From UBA4466 sp963925035 (GTDB lineage: Bacteria; Bacteroidota; Bacteroidia; Flavobacteriales_D; Crocinitomicaceae): DNA of 64,000 bases. The translations under genes and the position numbers were made by a program. Under the pieces are notes generated by a model. That model worked only from the letters and a program-made list of their open reading frames with translations, searched no databases and had not been told where the DNA came from. This document shows, piece after piece, positions 16,389-24,430 of this stretch. The number at the start of each line of letters is the position of its first letter. Position 1 is the first letter of the stretch. The DNA is taken from assembly GCA_963925035.1 (NCBI GenBank), contig CAWUSK010000007.1, positions 114,975 to 178,974 on the forward strand. Reading direction: 5' to 3'.

Positions 16389-17597
16389 ATGGAACGCGCA
16401 ATTGCACATATGGATCTTGACACCTTTTTCGTTTCTTGTGAGCGACTGATCGACAGTCGTTTAAACAACAGGCCTGTATTAATTGGCGGTACAACAGATA
16501 GGGGAGTTGTGGCTTCCTGCAGTTATGAGGCGCGTAAATTTGGAATTCACTCTGCCATGCCAATGAAAATGGCGAAGATATTATGTCCTGAAGCCATTGT
16601 TTTACGAGGAAATTCAGGCGTTTATTCGAAGTATTCAAAGATGGTGACTGAGATTATAAAAGAAGAGGTTCCGCTGTACGAAAAGACGTCTGTTGATGAG
16701 TTTTACTTGGATTTAACGGGAATGGACAAGTATTTTGGGTGTTATAAATTGGCTTCTGAGATTCGTTCTAAGATTATTCGAGAGAGTGGACTGCCCATTT
16801 CCTTTGGTTTATCACTCAATAAAACGGTTTCTAAAATCGCCACGGGTGAAGCAAAACCCAACAATAAAATCAATATTCTAAAAGGAACTGAAAAGCCGTT
16901 TTTAGGACCATTGTCAGTGCGTAAAATTCCGATGATTGGAGATGCTTCTTTCCGAAAACTGTGTGATTTAGGTGTGAAACGCATTCATTCCATTCAAGAA
17001 ATGCCGGTAGAATTGATGGAGAAAGTCTTTGGTAAAAACGGAATTACTATGTGGAAGAAGGCGAATGGAATTGACAATAGTCCTGTGGTTCAGTACAACG
17101 AACGGAAGTCTATTTCTACCGAGCGTACTTTTGATAAAGACACGATTGATATTCAAAAACTAGAATCCATCATGGTGGCGATGGCCGAAAATTTAGTATT
17201 TCAATTGCGACGAGGAAACAAATTGGCGGCTTGTGTCACGGTAAAATTGCGTTATTCAGACTTTCAAACGTTTATACTGCAAAAGAAAATACCGTATAGC
17301 GCTTCGGACCATGTTTTGATTCCAATTGTACTGGAACTGTTTAAAAAGCTCTACAATCGTCGTGTTTTGGTGCGACTGATAGGTGTTCGCTACAGTCATT
17401 TGGTGGAAGGAGCGCATCAAATTAGTTTGTTTGAAGACTCGAGCATGTTGCAATTGTACAAAGCCATGGATGAAATTCGTGAGCGCTATGGCGATAGGGC
17501 AGTGATGCGCGCATCGGGAATGACGGCAAAAAGTATCAGTCGCTGGAATCCATTCAACGGAGAGCCACCACCGCTATTAGCGAATAGGAGGAGGTAA
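16389..17597 (+). CDS. dinB: DNA polymerase IV (Y family)
   Basis: This translesion polymerase has intact catalytic carboxylates in HMDLDTFFVSCE (residues 7-18) and TSVDEFYLD, so unlike ImuB it should be active. The palm, the thumb HhH region (KIPMIGDASFRKLCDLGV) and the little-finger domain follow in order. QISLFED near residue 348 is a beta-clamp-binding motif. The C-terminus extends about 45 residues past it, ending RWNPFNGEPPP. It lies 29 bases after dnaE. A CATCTTTG box at 16378-16385 leaves only 4 bases before ATG, so an internal leaderless transcript is possible. Confidence 0.93.
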   Translation: MERAIAHMDLDTFFVSCERLIDSRLNNRPVLIGGTTDRGVVASCSYEARKFGIHSAMPMKMAKILCPEAIVLRGNSGVYSKYSKMVTEIIKEEVPLYEKTSVDEFYLDLTGMDKYFGCYKLASEIRSKIIRESGLPISFGLSLNKTVSKIATGEAKPNNKINILKGTEKPFLGPLSVRKIPMIGDASFRKLCDLGVKRIHSIQEMPVELMEKVFGKNGITMWKKANGIDNSPVVQYNERKSISTERTFDKDTIDIQKLESIMVAMAENLVFQLRRGNKLAACVTVKLRYSDFQTFILQKKIPYSASDHVLIPIVLELFKKLYNRRVLVRLIGVRYSHLVEGAHQISLFEDSSMLQLYKAMDEIRERYGDRAVMRASGMTAKSISRWNPFNGEPPPLLANRRR

Positions 17598-17663
17598 TAC
17601 TAATTTTTAAGTCGTGTGTAAATTTGAATCAAAAAATAATCAGCGTGTTTTATATCTTAAAAA

Positions 17664-17694
17664 TATTAAAATGAATTATTTCATCATTTTAATA
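17664..17694. repeat. AT-rich inverted repeat downstream of dinB
   Basis: TATTAAAATGA (17664-17674) and TCATTTTAATA (17684-17694) are perfect reverse complements 9 bases apart. It starts 67 bases after the dinB stop. No T run follows, so it is at best a weak terminator or an mRNA-stabilising hairpin. Confidence 0.4.
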
Positions 17695-17756
17695 CGCAAT
17701 ACGTAAAAAAAATACACTCTAGGAATAGTATCCACTTCAAAATTGACACTTTCAAT

Positions 17757-18240
17757 TTGTTTATAGAAATGTATCCTGAAGGAAACAATGGCTCTCAAGC
17801 ACCGAGTCATAGAGGTAAAAAAAAACCTGGCAAGCACAACTGTTATAAAATGCCCAAACAGAAAGTGCATTATGATAAGGGGGGCAGGAAAATCAATGTA
17901 CAATACAAAGTATCATTACGAAAAAGGACATGCGAACTATGTATTATTACATACCATTCATTTATCCAACAAGAAATTACGGACAATGGAGATCGCAACA
18001 AGCAAAAAAGAAACACACGACATATCCAATAGTGTTGGAGCTAAATGCCTTAAATGGTGTTTTAATGATTTAAGAACGCAACGCATTTGTATTGCTTGAA
18101 ATCGATCGAAAAACAGAAAGGTATGACAGTTTAGTGATTGCGAGACACAGAGCTGGATTAATTACAGACGTCCAATTTTCCCCGCATTTAGGAAATGTTA
18201 AAAATATAAAGAAGAAAAGAGGTCATTATCATTATTGATG
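17757..18240 (+). pseudogene. Possible degenerate gene of unknown family
   Basis: No single long frame spans this 650-base gap, but overlapping frames look protein-like. One stretch (about 17930-18240) reads through YIPFIYPTRNYGQWRSQQ, then PIVLELNALNGVLMI, one in-frame TAA, and then FVLLEIDRKTERYDSLVIAR. It ends HYHY-stop just before the desaturase gene. The upstream part (17757-17930) is open in two other frames. I do not recognise the family. It is either a broken gene or chance coding potential. Confidence 0.3.
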
Positions 18241-18249
18241 ATGACTTTG

Positions 18250-18987
18250 TTAAACTGTTTCGCCTTTGTTTAGTTTGATTATTCCAATAAAATCGAACGC
18301 CTTAATAATTGGATAAGCCAAGTCTAATTCATACCATTTAACGCCAAAATTAGCGCGAGTACCATCTTTGTGGTGATTGTTGTGATAACCTTCGCCAAAC
18401 ATTAAGAAGTCGAACGGCAACAAGTTCATTGATGTATTGGTGACTTCATAGTTTCTGTAACCGAATTTATGAGCAAACCAGTTGATAACAACACCGTGAA
18501 GTGGTCCCATAACGAAATGCATAGGCAAAAACAAGAAAACCCACCAAGCATCAGCAAAGAAGATGTAGAAAGTTATGTAAAAAGCAGCCCAAAATAAGCG
18601 ACTTATCCAGCTGTGTGCAATTTTATCAAAGGCTTCCCAATGCGGAACACCATTTGTGAATTGCGCCTCTATTTCCACTTTATTATCGAAAATATCTGTG
18701 TACGTTTCTTTTGTTCTCCACATCATTGAAAGGATCGTTTTATCGTACTTAGGAGAATGTGGATCTTTCTCCGTGTCAGCATAAGCGTGATGCATTCTGT
18801 GCATAACACCATAACCATAAGCACTTAAGTAAGATGAGCCTTGTGTAATATAAGTAAAAACGAAAAATATTTTCTCCCAAAATGGAGACATTTCGAACAT
18901 TTTGTGCGCAGCATAGCGGTGCAAGAAAAATGTTTGACTAAATAAGGAAAGGTACCAATGCGCAATTATGAAGATAAAAATTATCAT
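18250..18987 (-). CDS. Membrane fatty acid (acyl-CoA) desaturase
   Basis: This di-iron integral-membrane enzyme introduces a double bond into acyl chains. The three histidine boxes are present: HRYAAH (near residue 24), HRMHH (near 63) and HNNHH (near 202). A further metal ligand is likely in INWFAHKFG. Two long hydrophobic regions flank the soluble catalytic face. At 245 residues it is compact but complete for this flavobacterial type. A -7 box lies at 19050-19057. It probably adjusts membrane fluidity. Confidence 0.9.
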   Translation of the reverse strand: MIIFIFIIAHWYLSLFSQTFFLHRYAAHKMFEMSPFWEKIFFVFTYITQGSSYLSAYGYGVMHRMHHAYADTEKDPHSPKYDKTILSMMWRTKETYTDIFDNKVEIEAQFTNGVPHWEAFDKIAHSWISRLFWAAFYITFYIFFADAWWVFLFLPMHFVMGPLHGVVINWFAHKFGYRNYEVTNTSMNLLPFDFLMFGEGYHNNHHKDGTRANFGVKWYELDLAYPIIKAFDFIGIIKLNKGETV

Positions 18988-19049
18988 GGTGTAGATGGGA
19001 CACTAAATTAATATCGGAGAAACCATTTACTACGCCTAATTTAGATAAA

Positions 19050-19057
19050 CAAAGTTA
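19050..19057 (-). promoter_or_regulatory. -7 box of the desaturase gene (TAACTTTG)
   Basis: TAACTTTG on the minus strand matches TAnnTTTG exactly and lies 62 bases before the desaturase start. No TTG stands at the expected -33 distance. Confidence 0.45.
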
Positions 19058-19107
19058 CTATTATATTAGTTATTTATGGCTATAAAACCGAGCTTTTACA
19101 TAAAAAA

Positions 19108-19305
19108 TCATAAAATATTAAGGGGCCAAAAGTCAATCGGCTGACTGTCTGATTGATAGAAGGGATTGTTGCCTAAATGATAACAACTAAAAATCAATTG
19201 AACGAATTTTAGTTGAAGTACGGCATCTTGTCTTCCAATTTTCACATTGGCGATATACTCTGCATGAAAATGGTACAAGAATCGGTTTAATTGTAAAAAT
19301 TAAAA
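19108..19305 (-). pseudogene. Orphan C-terminal gene fragment, family unknown
   Basis: An open minus-strand frame of about 65 codons reads LNRFLYHFHAEYIANVKIG and ends FYQSDSQPIDFWPLNIL-stop. It has no plausible start codon and is cut by a stop upstream. It looks like the end of a real protein with an aromatic-rich tail. I do not recognise it. It overlaps the end of the histidine kinase fragment in another frame. Confidence 0.35.
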
Positions 19306-19400
19306 CTTACGTTCAGCCCATCTTTAGAAACTATCATCAATTTTCCATTAATCTGCTCGACTAAGGTTTCAGACAATAGAAGCCCCATAGTTTTTTGTCA
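19287..19400 (-). pseudogene. C-terminal fragment of a sensor histidine kinase
   Basis: The frame reads KTMGLLLSETLVEQINGKL followed by a short strand and stop. This resembles the last ATP-lid and G2-box helix of histidine kinases of the form GLxLxxxLVEQIxGxI. Everything upstream of about 35 residues is absent and an in-frame TGA precedes it. It is therefore a deletion remnant fused to the tail of the small membrane-protein remnant at 19369-19597. Confidence 0.5.
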
Positions 19401-19597
19401 TATTTAACTCGCTGTCATGAATTCCAGCTACAATTCCTCCGATAACAATTACATTACCAACAATAATAGTCATGTAAGAAGTGATTTTGTAAATCTTTCC
19501 GTGACCATCTTTTTTTTGTTTTTGCTAAAGCAAAGAGACCTACTAATGAAATTAGCAAACCGAAAGAAACAGCCATTAACACGGGGATAATCAACAT
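19369..19597 (-). pseudogene. Frameshifted small membrane protein
   Basis: From the ATG at 19595-19597 the frame encodes a hydrophobic helix (MLIIPVLMAVSFGLLISL...). At an A-rich run (T8 on the plus strand, near 19506-19514) it goes out of frame. Removing one base restores KDGHGKIYKITSYM and a second hydrophobic helix ending GIVAGIHDSELN. The protein would have about 75 residues and two membrane helices. A homopolymer sequencing error would give the same picture. Confidence 0.5.
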
Positions 19598-19810
19598 AGC
19601 GTTATAATTTATTTGATTAATAATTGAGTTAAGTTAGTTAATAATCAGGTGCCTAGGGATTAAACGTAAAATTAATGGTAAACAATGACTTTTTTTTGTC
19701 CCAAAGACTTTTATTCTCGGTTCTATATTAATTATAGAATCGATTTTACCTAAAACAGTGAATCGATGATCACGAAATTGAAAGGGGGGTTGTGGCAACT
19801 ATTATCTCAA

Positions 19811-20584
19811 TTATACTTCCTTCACGAACAAATCTCTGTCAAAACGTATTCTAGGACCGTAAATTCCATTCTCTGTTCGTTTACCAACACTAATTGCCAT
19901 ACAAACTTCTGCTTTTCCATAAGGTAAATTCAGCATTTTACGAACGCGTCGTTGGTCTAATCCTTCAATTGGACAGGTATCGTAACCGAAAGCACGAAAA
20001 GCCAGCATTAAATTTTCGCATGCTAAGGCAGTGGACTTATTGGACCAAACACGCATGTCTGCAATAGATTTAGGCTGTCTGACCATTGGTTTTTTGATTG
20101 CAATAAGATTAAATGCGATGCGTTTTACCATTCCAAGCCAACCGAATAGTCCCTGATTGTAGGCCAAAGGTGCAATTTTCTTGTAGTACATGATGGCAGA
20201 ATCCGGTGCTTTTATTTCTTGCTTTTCAAACGAATCGAGCATTAGTTTGCTATTGCGCTTCCAGGTATCTCGGCGTGCCACAACAACAATCATTTCAGCT
20301 GCTGTTTTTACCGTATTTTGATCCAAGCAATAGGAAGTCAATAGTTCTCGTTTTTCGGTAGAGCGCACCCAGTAAAACTCCCACGGTTGCATGTTCGAGG
20401 AATTCGGCGCTAATAATGCTAAATCCAAACATTTGTTCATCAAATCTTCAGGAATTTTCTCTTCACTGTAGATTCTGCAACTGCGTCTATTTGCGACTAA
20501 TTCCGTGAATGCTTCTGGATTGAAGTAATCAGAGTTTTCCGTATACTCGAACGTTGGTGTTTCTGAAAGGATACTTTTTGCCAT
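19811..20584 (-). CDS. Nitroreductase family protein
   Basis: This FMN-dependent oxidoreductase fold begins with LVANRRSCRIYSEEKIPED, the family's N-terminal FMN-phosphate motif. LALLAPNSSNMQPWEF and a C-terminal GYDTCPIEGLD segment follow. The 257 residues are somewhat longer than simple nitroreductases because of an insert around residues 110-155. It would reduce nitroaromatics, quinones or flavins with NAD(P)H. The upstream region has two overlapping palindromes (20609-20645), suggesting regulation by a small-molecule-responsive repressor; that is inference. Confidence 0.85.
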   Translation of the reverse strand: MAKSILSETPTFEYTENSDYFNPEAFTELVANRRSCRIYSEEKIPEDLMNKCLDLALLAPNSSNMQPWEFYWVRSTEKRELLTSYCLDQNTVKTAAEMIVVVARRDTWKRNSKLMLDSFEKQEIKAPDSAIMYYKKIAPLAYNQGLFGWLGMVKRIAFNLIAIKKPMVRQPKSIADMRVWSNKSTALACENLMLAFRAFGYDTCPIEGLDQRRVRKMLNLPYGKAEVCMAISVGKRTENGIYGPRIRFDRDLFVKEV

Positions 20585-20608
20585 TTTAGCTATATTTTTT
20601 ATTTTAAA

Positions 20609-20645
20609 ATACTGTAAAACAGTATAATTAAAAAGTTTAATTATA
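20609..20645. promoter_or_regulatory. Two overlapping palindromes upstream of nitroreductase
   Basis: ATACTGT-AAA-ACAGTAT (20609-20625) is a perfect 17-bp inverted repeat. TATAATTAAA-AAG-TTTAATTATA (20623-20645) is a perfect 23-bp repeat sharing three bases with it. They start 25 bases upstream of the nitroreductase ATG and 12 bases beyond the stop of the MoxR-like gene. The first looks like a dimeric repressor site; the second could be operator or terminator stem. Confidence 0.55.
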
Positions 20646-20656
20646 CTATCACTTCA

Positions 20657-22120
20657 TCAATTACTTCCGTAGAAATGTTTGCTCAATTCATTGTTCTCAA
20701 ACGTAAACGCTACTTCGGTTTCTGTTCTGTCTAACTTATTGTTAATCGACAATGCCCACAATACAATTTCCATGTAAAAGTAAGCGTCGTTTATAGCCGC
20801 ATTTGGACAGTATTCATTCACCAATTCCTTCAACGGAGCAACACTCTCTAGGTTTTTACGATAAACAGCATCTGTTGTATAATTGCCAATTTCTAAAAAC
20901 GAATTATTGTTGAACCAGTTAATTACCTCTGTATAAGCCGTTGGGACGCCTTCTTTTTCTAGTTTTTGAATAGGAGGGAAGATGCTTTCGAATTTCTGTT
21001 GTACTGCTTCGTCAATAAGCAATTGAGCCACTTCAGCTGCTCCTTCTTGTTCTCCTTCGTACACTAATTCAATCTTTCCAGTAATAGAAGGAATGATCGA
21101 CATGAAGTCCGTTAAACGAATGTGCGTGTGCTCCGAATCGGTTTCAATCAAACGAAGATTGGCTGAAGCGATTAAATTCTCCATGGCACTGATACTCAAA
21201 CGAGCACTGACACCACTTTTCGAATCAACGTATTCACTGTCTCTGGCGACAAATGATACTTCTTCCAGTAAATCTTTTGCAATTTCACTGATGGTGATGT
21301 GCTGCCTGTCTGCCTCACTGATTTTTGCTTCTTGCGCCGTTATTTTCTTCGCAAGTTCAGTCGTTTTAGGGTAGTGCGTGAAGATTTGAGATCCAATTCT
21401 ATCTTTCAGCGGCGTAACAATGCTCCCCCTGTTGGTATAATCTTCAGGATTTGCAGTGAAAATGAACTGAATATCCAAAGGCATTCTCAATTGAAAACCA
21501 CGGATTTGAATATCGCCTTCTTGCAAGATGTTAAACAACGAAACCTGAATACGTGCTTGTAAATCCGGCAATTCATTGATGACAAATATACATCTGTTGG
21601 CACGTGGTATCATTCCATAATGCAATACGCGCTCATCCGAATACGGCAACTTTAACGTTGCAGCTTTAATTGGATCGATATCACCAATTAAATCGGCTAC
21701 ATTTACGTCTGGAGTCGCTAATTTTTCAAAGAAACGTTCTGAACGGTGCACCCACGAAATAGGAGTGAGGTCGCCCAATTCAAGCAATAAATCTTTGGCG
21801 TATTTTGAAATTGGATTGTACGGACTGTCATTGATTTCAGAACCTTTGACAATCGGCATGTATTCATCCAATAAATGAATCATATTGCGTGCAATCTTCG
21901 TCTTTGCTTGGCCTCTTAATCCCAACAAATTGATGTGATGTCCCGAAAGAATTGCTTTTTTCAATTGCGGAACAACTGTATCTTCATATCCCCATAAACC
22001 TTCAAAAACAGGCTCCTTCGCCTTGATTTTAGCGATTAGATTTTCTCTTAATTCTTCGTTAATGCTTCGGTCGATGTAACCTGAATCTTTTAACACTTTA
22101 AATGTAATATCTTCCTTCAT
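20657..22120 (-). CDS. MoxR-like AAA+ ATPase
   Basis: This 487-residue ATPase resembles magnesium chelatase subunit I and MoxR proteins. Such proteins remodel partners together with VWA-domain adaptors. Walker A reads GLRGQAKTK near residue 63. The Walker B region reads CIFVINELPDL, with Asn where Asp is usual. Sensor 1 is FIFTANPEDYTN, and the arginine-finger region is PLKDRIGSQIFTHYP. The last 150 residues are helical. It starts 9 bases after the VWA gene, so the two form one operon. The client is unknown. Confidence 0.87.
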   Translation of the reverse strand: MKEDITFKVLKDSGYIDRSINEELRENLIAKIKAKEPVFEGLWGYEDTVVPQLKKAILSGHHINLLGLRGQAKTKIARNMIHLLDEYMPIVKGSEINDSPYNPISKYAKDLLLELGDLTPISWVHRSERFFEKLATPDVNVADLIGDIDPIKAATLKLPYSDERVLHYGMIPRANRCIFVINELPDLQARIQVSLFNILQEGDIQIRGFQLRMPLDIQFIFTANPEDYTNRGSIVTPLKDRIGSQIFTHYPKTTELAKKITAQEAKISEADRQHITISEIAKDLLEEVSFVARDSEYVDSKSGVSARLSISAMENLIASANLRLIETDSEHTHIRLTDFMSIIPSITGKIELVYEGEQEGAAEVAQLLIDEAVQQKFESIFPPIQKLEKEGVPTAYTEVINWFNNNSFLEIGNYTTDAVYRKNLESVAPLKELVNEYCPNAAINDAYFYMEIVLWALSINNKLDRTETEVAFTFENNELSKHFYGSN

Positions 22121-22128
22121 CGTATTTC

Positions 22129-23283
22129 TTAAATCTTTTTAATTCTATTCTTTTCGTAATCTTCAAATATCATTTCTCCCAAGCCTTGAAGTCCTGTTAA
22201 AAAGGCTTTTCCTTGGTTTTGAGCAGTAAACATTTCCACAAATTTTCGCAGATAAGGATCTTGCGCAATCATAAACGTGGTAATCGGAATTCTTAGTTTT
22301 CGTGCCTCAGCAGCTTTTGTCAAGCATTTCGTGACAATCATTTCATCCAAGCCATTGCTATTCATGTAGAATTCACCGTTGGGCAATTTAATACAACTCG
22401 GTTTCCCGTCTGTAATCATGAAAATTTGCTTGTTGGTGTTTCTTTTTCTTCTCAGAATGTCCATTGCTAATTCCAACCCGGCAACGGTATTGGTGTGGTA
22501 CGGACCAACGGTCAAGTAAGGTAAATCTTTGACTTTTATCGGCCAGGCTTCATTACCAAAAACAATGATGTCGATGGTATCTTTTGGGTATTTCCGGTGA
22601 ATCAGTTCCACCAAAGCCATTGCGACTTTCTTGGCAGGCGTAATACGGTCTTCTCCATACAAAATCATGGAGTGACTGATGTCAATCATCAAAACCGTGC
22701 TCATTTGTGCTTTGTGGCGCGATTCTTCGACAATTAAATCGTTCTCCGTGAGTTTAAATTCACCGATTCCGTTGTTGATTTGCGCATTCTTCAAGCTTTC
22801 GCTCATGTTCACCGTCGATAAATCATCTCCAAAGTGAAAAGGGCGATTATCACCGTATTTTTCATCTCCAGCACCGATTTTCTTGGTTTTATGATCTCCA
22901 ATTCCGCTCTTTTTCAGCTTTCCAAAGATCTGATCCAACGCAAATTGACGCAAAGCACTTTCTAATTTCGCTGTCAAAACGCTTTTGCCTTTCCCCGTTC
23001 CTTTGTTCCCGTCTTTGTCTTCGAGTTCTTCTTTGATGTAACCGCGTTTCTTTAAATCCTCTTTAAAGTCTTCCAGTGTATACGCTTCGTTAAAAATACC
23101 GTATTCCCTGTCCAAGGTGTCCAACCAATCAAACGCTTCGTCTAAATCTCCTGAAGTGTGTGTAATGAGTTCTTTGAAAATATCAAATACGCGGTCGAAA
23201 GGCGCAATGTCCTTTTCGGTGTATTTACTAAAGACAAAGCCTTCGTTAAAATGATTTGGTTGAAATTTACCCACTGGTTTCAC
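22129..23283 (-). CDS. VWA-domain protein partner of the MoxR ATPase
   Basis: The 384-residue protein ends in a von Willebrand factor A domain (about residues 185-375). The MIDAS motif is MIDISHSM and the later aspartate lies in MITDGKPS. The N-terminal half is charged and helical, and no membrane helix is seen, so it should be cytoplasmic. With the downstream AAA+ gene it forms a chelatase- or CoxE-like pair. The start codon is GTG (23281-23283), because the overlapping ATG runs straight into TGA. A CAAATATC element (GATATTTG on the minus strand, 23303-23310) may be its -7 box. Confidence 0.85.
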   Translation of the reverse strand: MKPVGKFQPNHFNEGFVFSKYTEKDIAPFDRVFDIFKELITHTSGDLDEAFDWLDTLDREYGIFNEAYTLEDFKEDLKKRGYIKEELEDKDGNKGTGKGKSVLTAKLESALRQFALDQIFGKLKKSGIGDHKTKKIGAGDEKYGDNRPFHFGDDLSTVNMSESLKNAQINNGIGEFKLTENDLIVEESRHKAQMSTVLMIDISHSMILYGEDRITPAKKVAMALVELIHRKYPKDTIDIIVFGNEAWPIKVKDLPYLTVGPYHTNTVAGLELAMDILRRKRNTNKQIFMITDGKPSCIKLPNGEFYMNSNGLDEMIVTKCLTKAAEARKLRIPITTFMIAQDPYLRKFVEMFTAQNQGKAFLTGLQGLGEMIFEDYEKNRIKKI

Positions 23284-23531
23284 ATGTTTTTTAGGTGTAT
23301 TACAAATATCGTTATTATATGCTCATAGATTAAGAAGGGGGATAGCAAAAACGTTAATTTTTCAGAATACGAGGAGTTATTTAATGCATTACATAGTGTG
23401 CTTTGAAAAATTGTCAACCACTTATGGCTTATAATGCATTGCGTTATGCTATTTAACTTGAGGTGCGAGGGAATTAGTTTTTTTTTTTTGAAGGGAGGAG
23501 TAAAAATCTATAAGAGGAGAGAAGAACAGTT

Positions 23532-24305
23532 TTAATTTTTAGGTTTTTTAATTAAATTAAATCCAACAGACAACATAAGTAATCTGTTCTTATAGCGCGT
23601 ATTATATAAGGCATACTGCTCATTTGCTTTTCTGAGAGCGTCAGTTGCAAGATCGCCAAATCCATGCGCATAATTTAAGCCTACTCGGAGTCGGTCTTTA
23701 ATCTTAATCCCAACCCCCATATAAAGTCCAAAATCGTAGTTTCTTCGATCCCACCATTCCAAGTCATCGAATTCAACTTTACTCTGTTCTTTATATGAAT
23801 AGGAAATAGATGGCCCTGAAGTTGGTACCTCAGTATGGGTGATGTATGATTTATTGTGAGCCTCTCCAATAAAAGATAAATAGCAACCGTAATCTGCATA
23901 AAATCGCACGGTTTTATATCCAAATATTTGTTTAACAACTAAGGGCAAACTAATGTTGTAAATCCTTGTCTTTCTTGATAAATCGTATGTGTGATTGGAT
24001 AGAATTGAGTCCGTCGATGTTCCCGTTGCACTGTATCTTGCGCCAGTCGAAGTGAACAAAAATCCAATTTCTAATGAAAGTTGAGCCTTGGAAGCTTCCT
24101 TCTTTATTAAGTTCATTTCTGTGACCATTATTCCGAGGTTAAATCCAGATTTGAAATCTGTATCCAGCTTTGTTTCGTTCATCTTTACAGACATAGTTGA
24201 TGCATTATATCCAGCAGAAATCACAATATTAAAAGGTTCTTTTTGAGCAATTAAAGGAAACCCGAGAGAAACACAAACCAGAATGTGAGCGCAAAGTTTT
24301 ATCAT
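23532..24305 (-). CDS. Outer-membrane beta-barrel protein (PorT-like fold)
   Basis: A signal peptide (residues 1-20, ending PLIAQK) precedes a 235-residue region. That region is rich in alternating hydrophobic strands ending in aromatic residues, for example FNIVISAGYNAS, LSLEIGFLF and RLRVGLNYAHGFG. The final strand is RLLMLSVGFNLI. This is the pattern of 8-stranded Bacteroidetes outer-membrane barrels. No specific function can be assigned. The gene stands alone between the VWA/MoxR pair and a helical-repeat protein. Confidence 0.75.
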   Translation of the reverse strand: MIKLCAHILVCVSLGFPLIAQKEPFNIVISAGYNASTMSVKMNETKLDTDFKSGFNLGIMVTEMNLIKKEASKAQLSLEIGFLFTSTGARYSATGTSTDSILSNHTYDLSRKTRIYNISLPLVVKQIFGYKTVRFYADYGCYLSFIGEAHNKSYITHTEVPTSGPSISYSYKEQSKVEFDDLEWWDRRNYDFGLYMGVGIKIKDRLRVGLNYAHGFGDLATDALRKANEQYALYNTRYKNRLLMLSVGFNLIKKPKN

Positions 24306-24430
24306 AAAGCTATTTGGTATGGAATATAGTAATTTTAAAATTAGTTATAAGAACTCAGAATTTATAAGTAAACCAATAATGTCCTATAATTAATATTATG
24401 TTAAATAGAATTACAACAAACACTTCTAAA

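Noticed and set aside
19721..19767. Short palindrome TTCTATA-N5-TATAGAA and repeated GAATCGAT downstream of nitroreductase
   Set aside because: The arms are 7-8 bases and AT-rich, with no T run. I cannot separate this from chance.
23382..23440. Two copies of TAATGCATT 50 bases apart, upstream of an OMP stop and near poly-T
   Set aside because: The repeat is short and AT-rich in an AT-rich gap of 248 bases; no gene, symmetry or promoter pattern supports a function.
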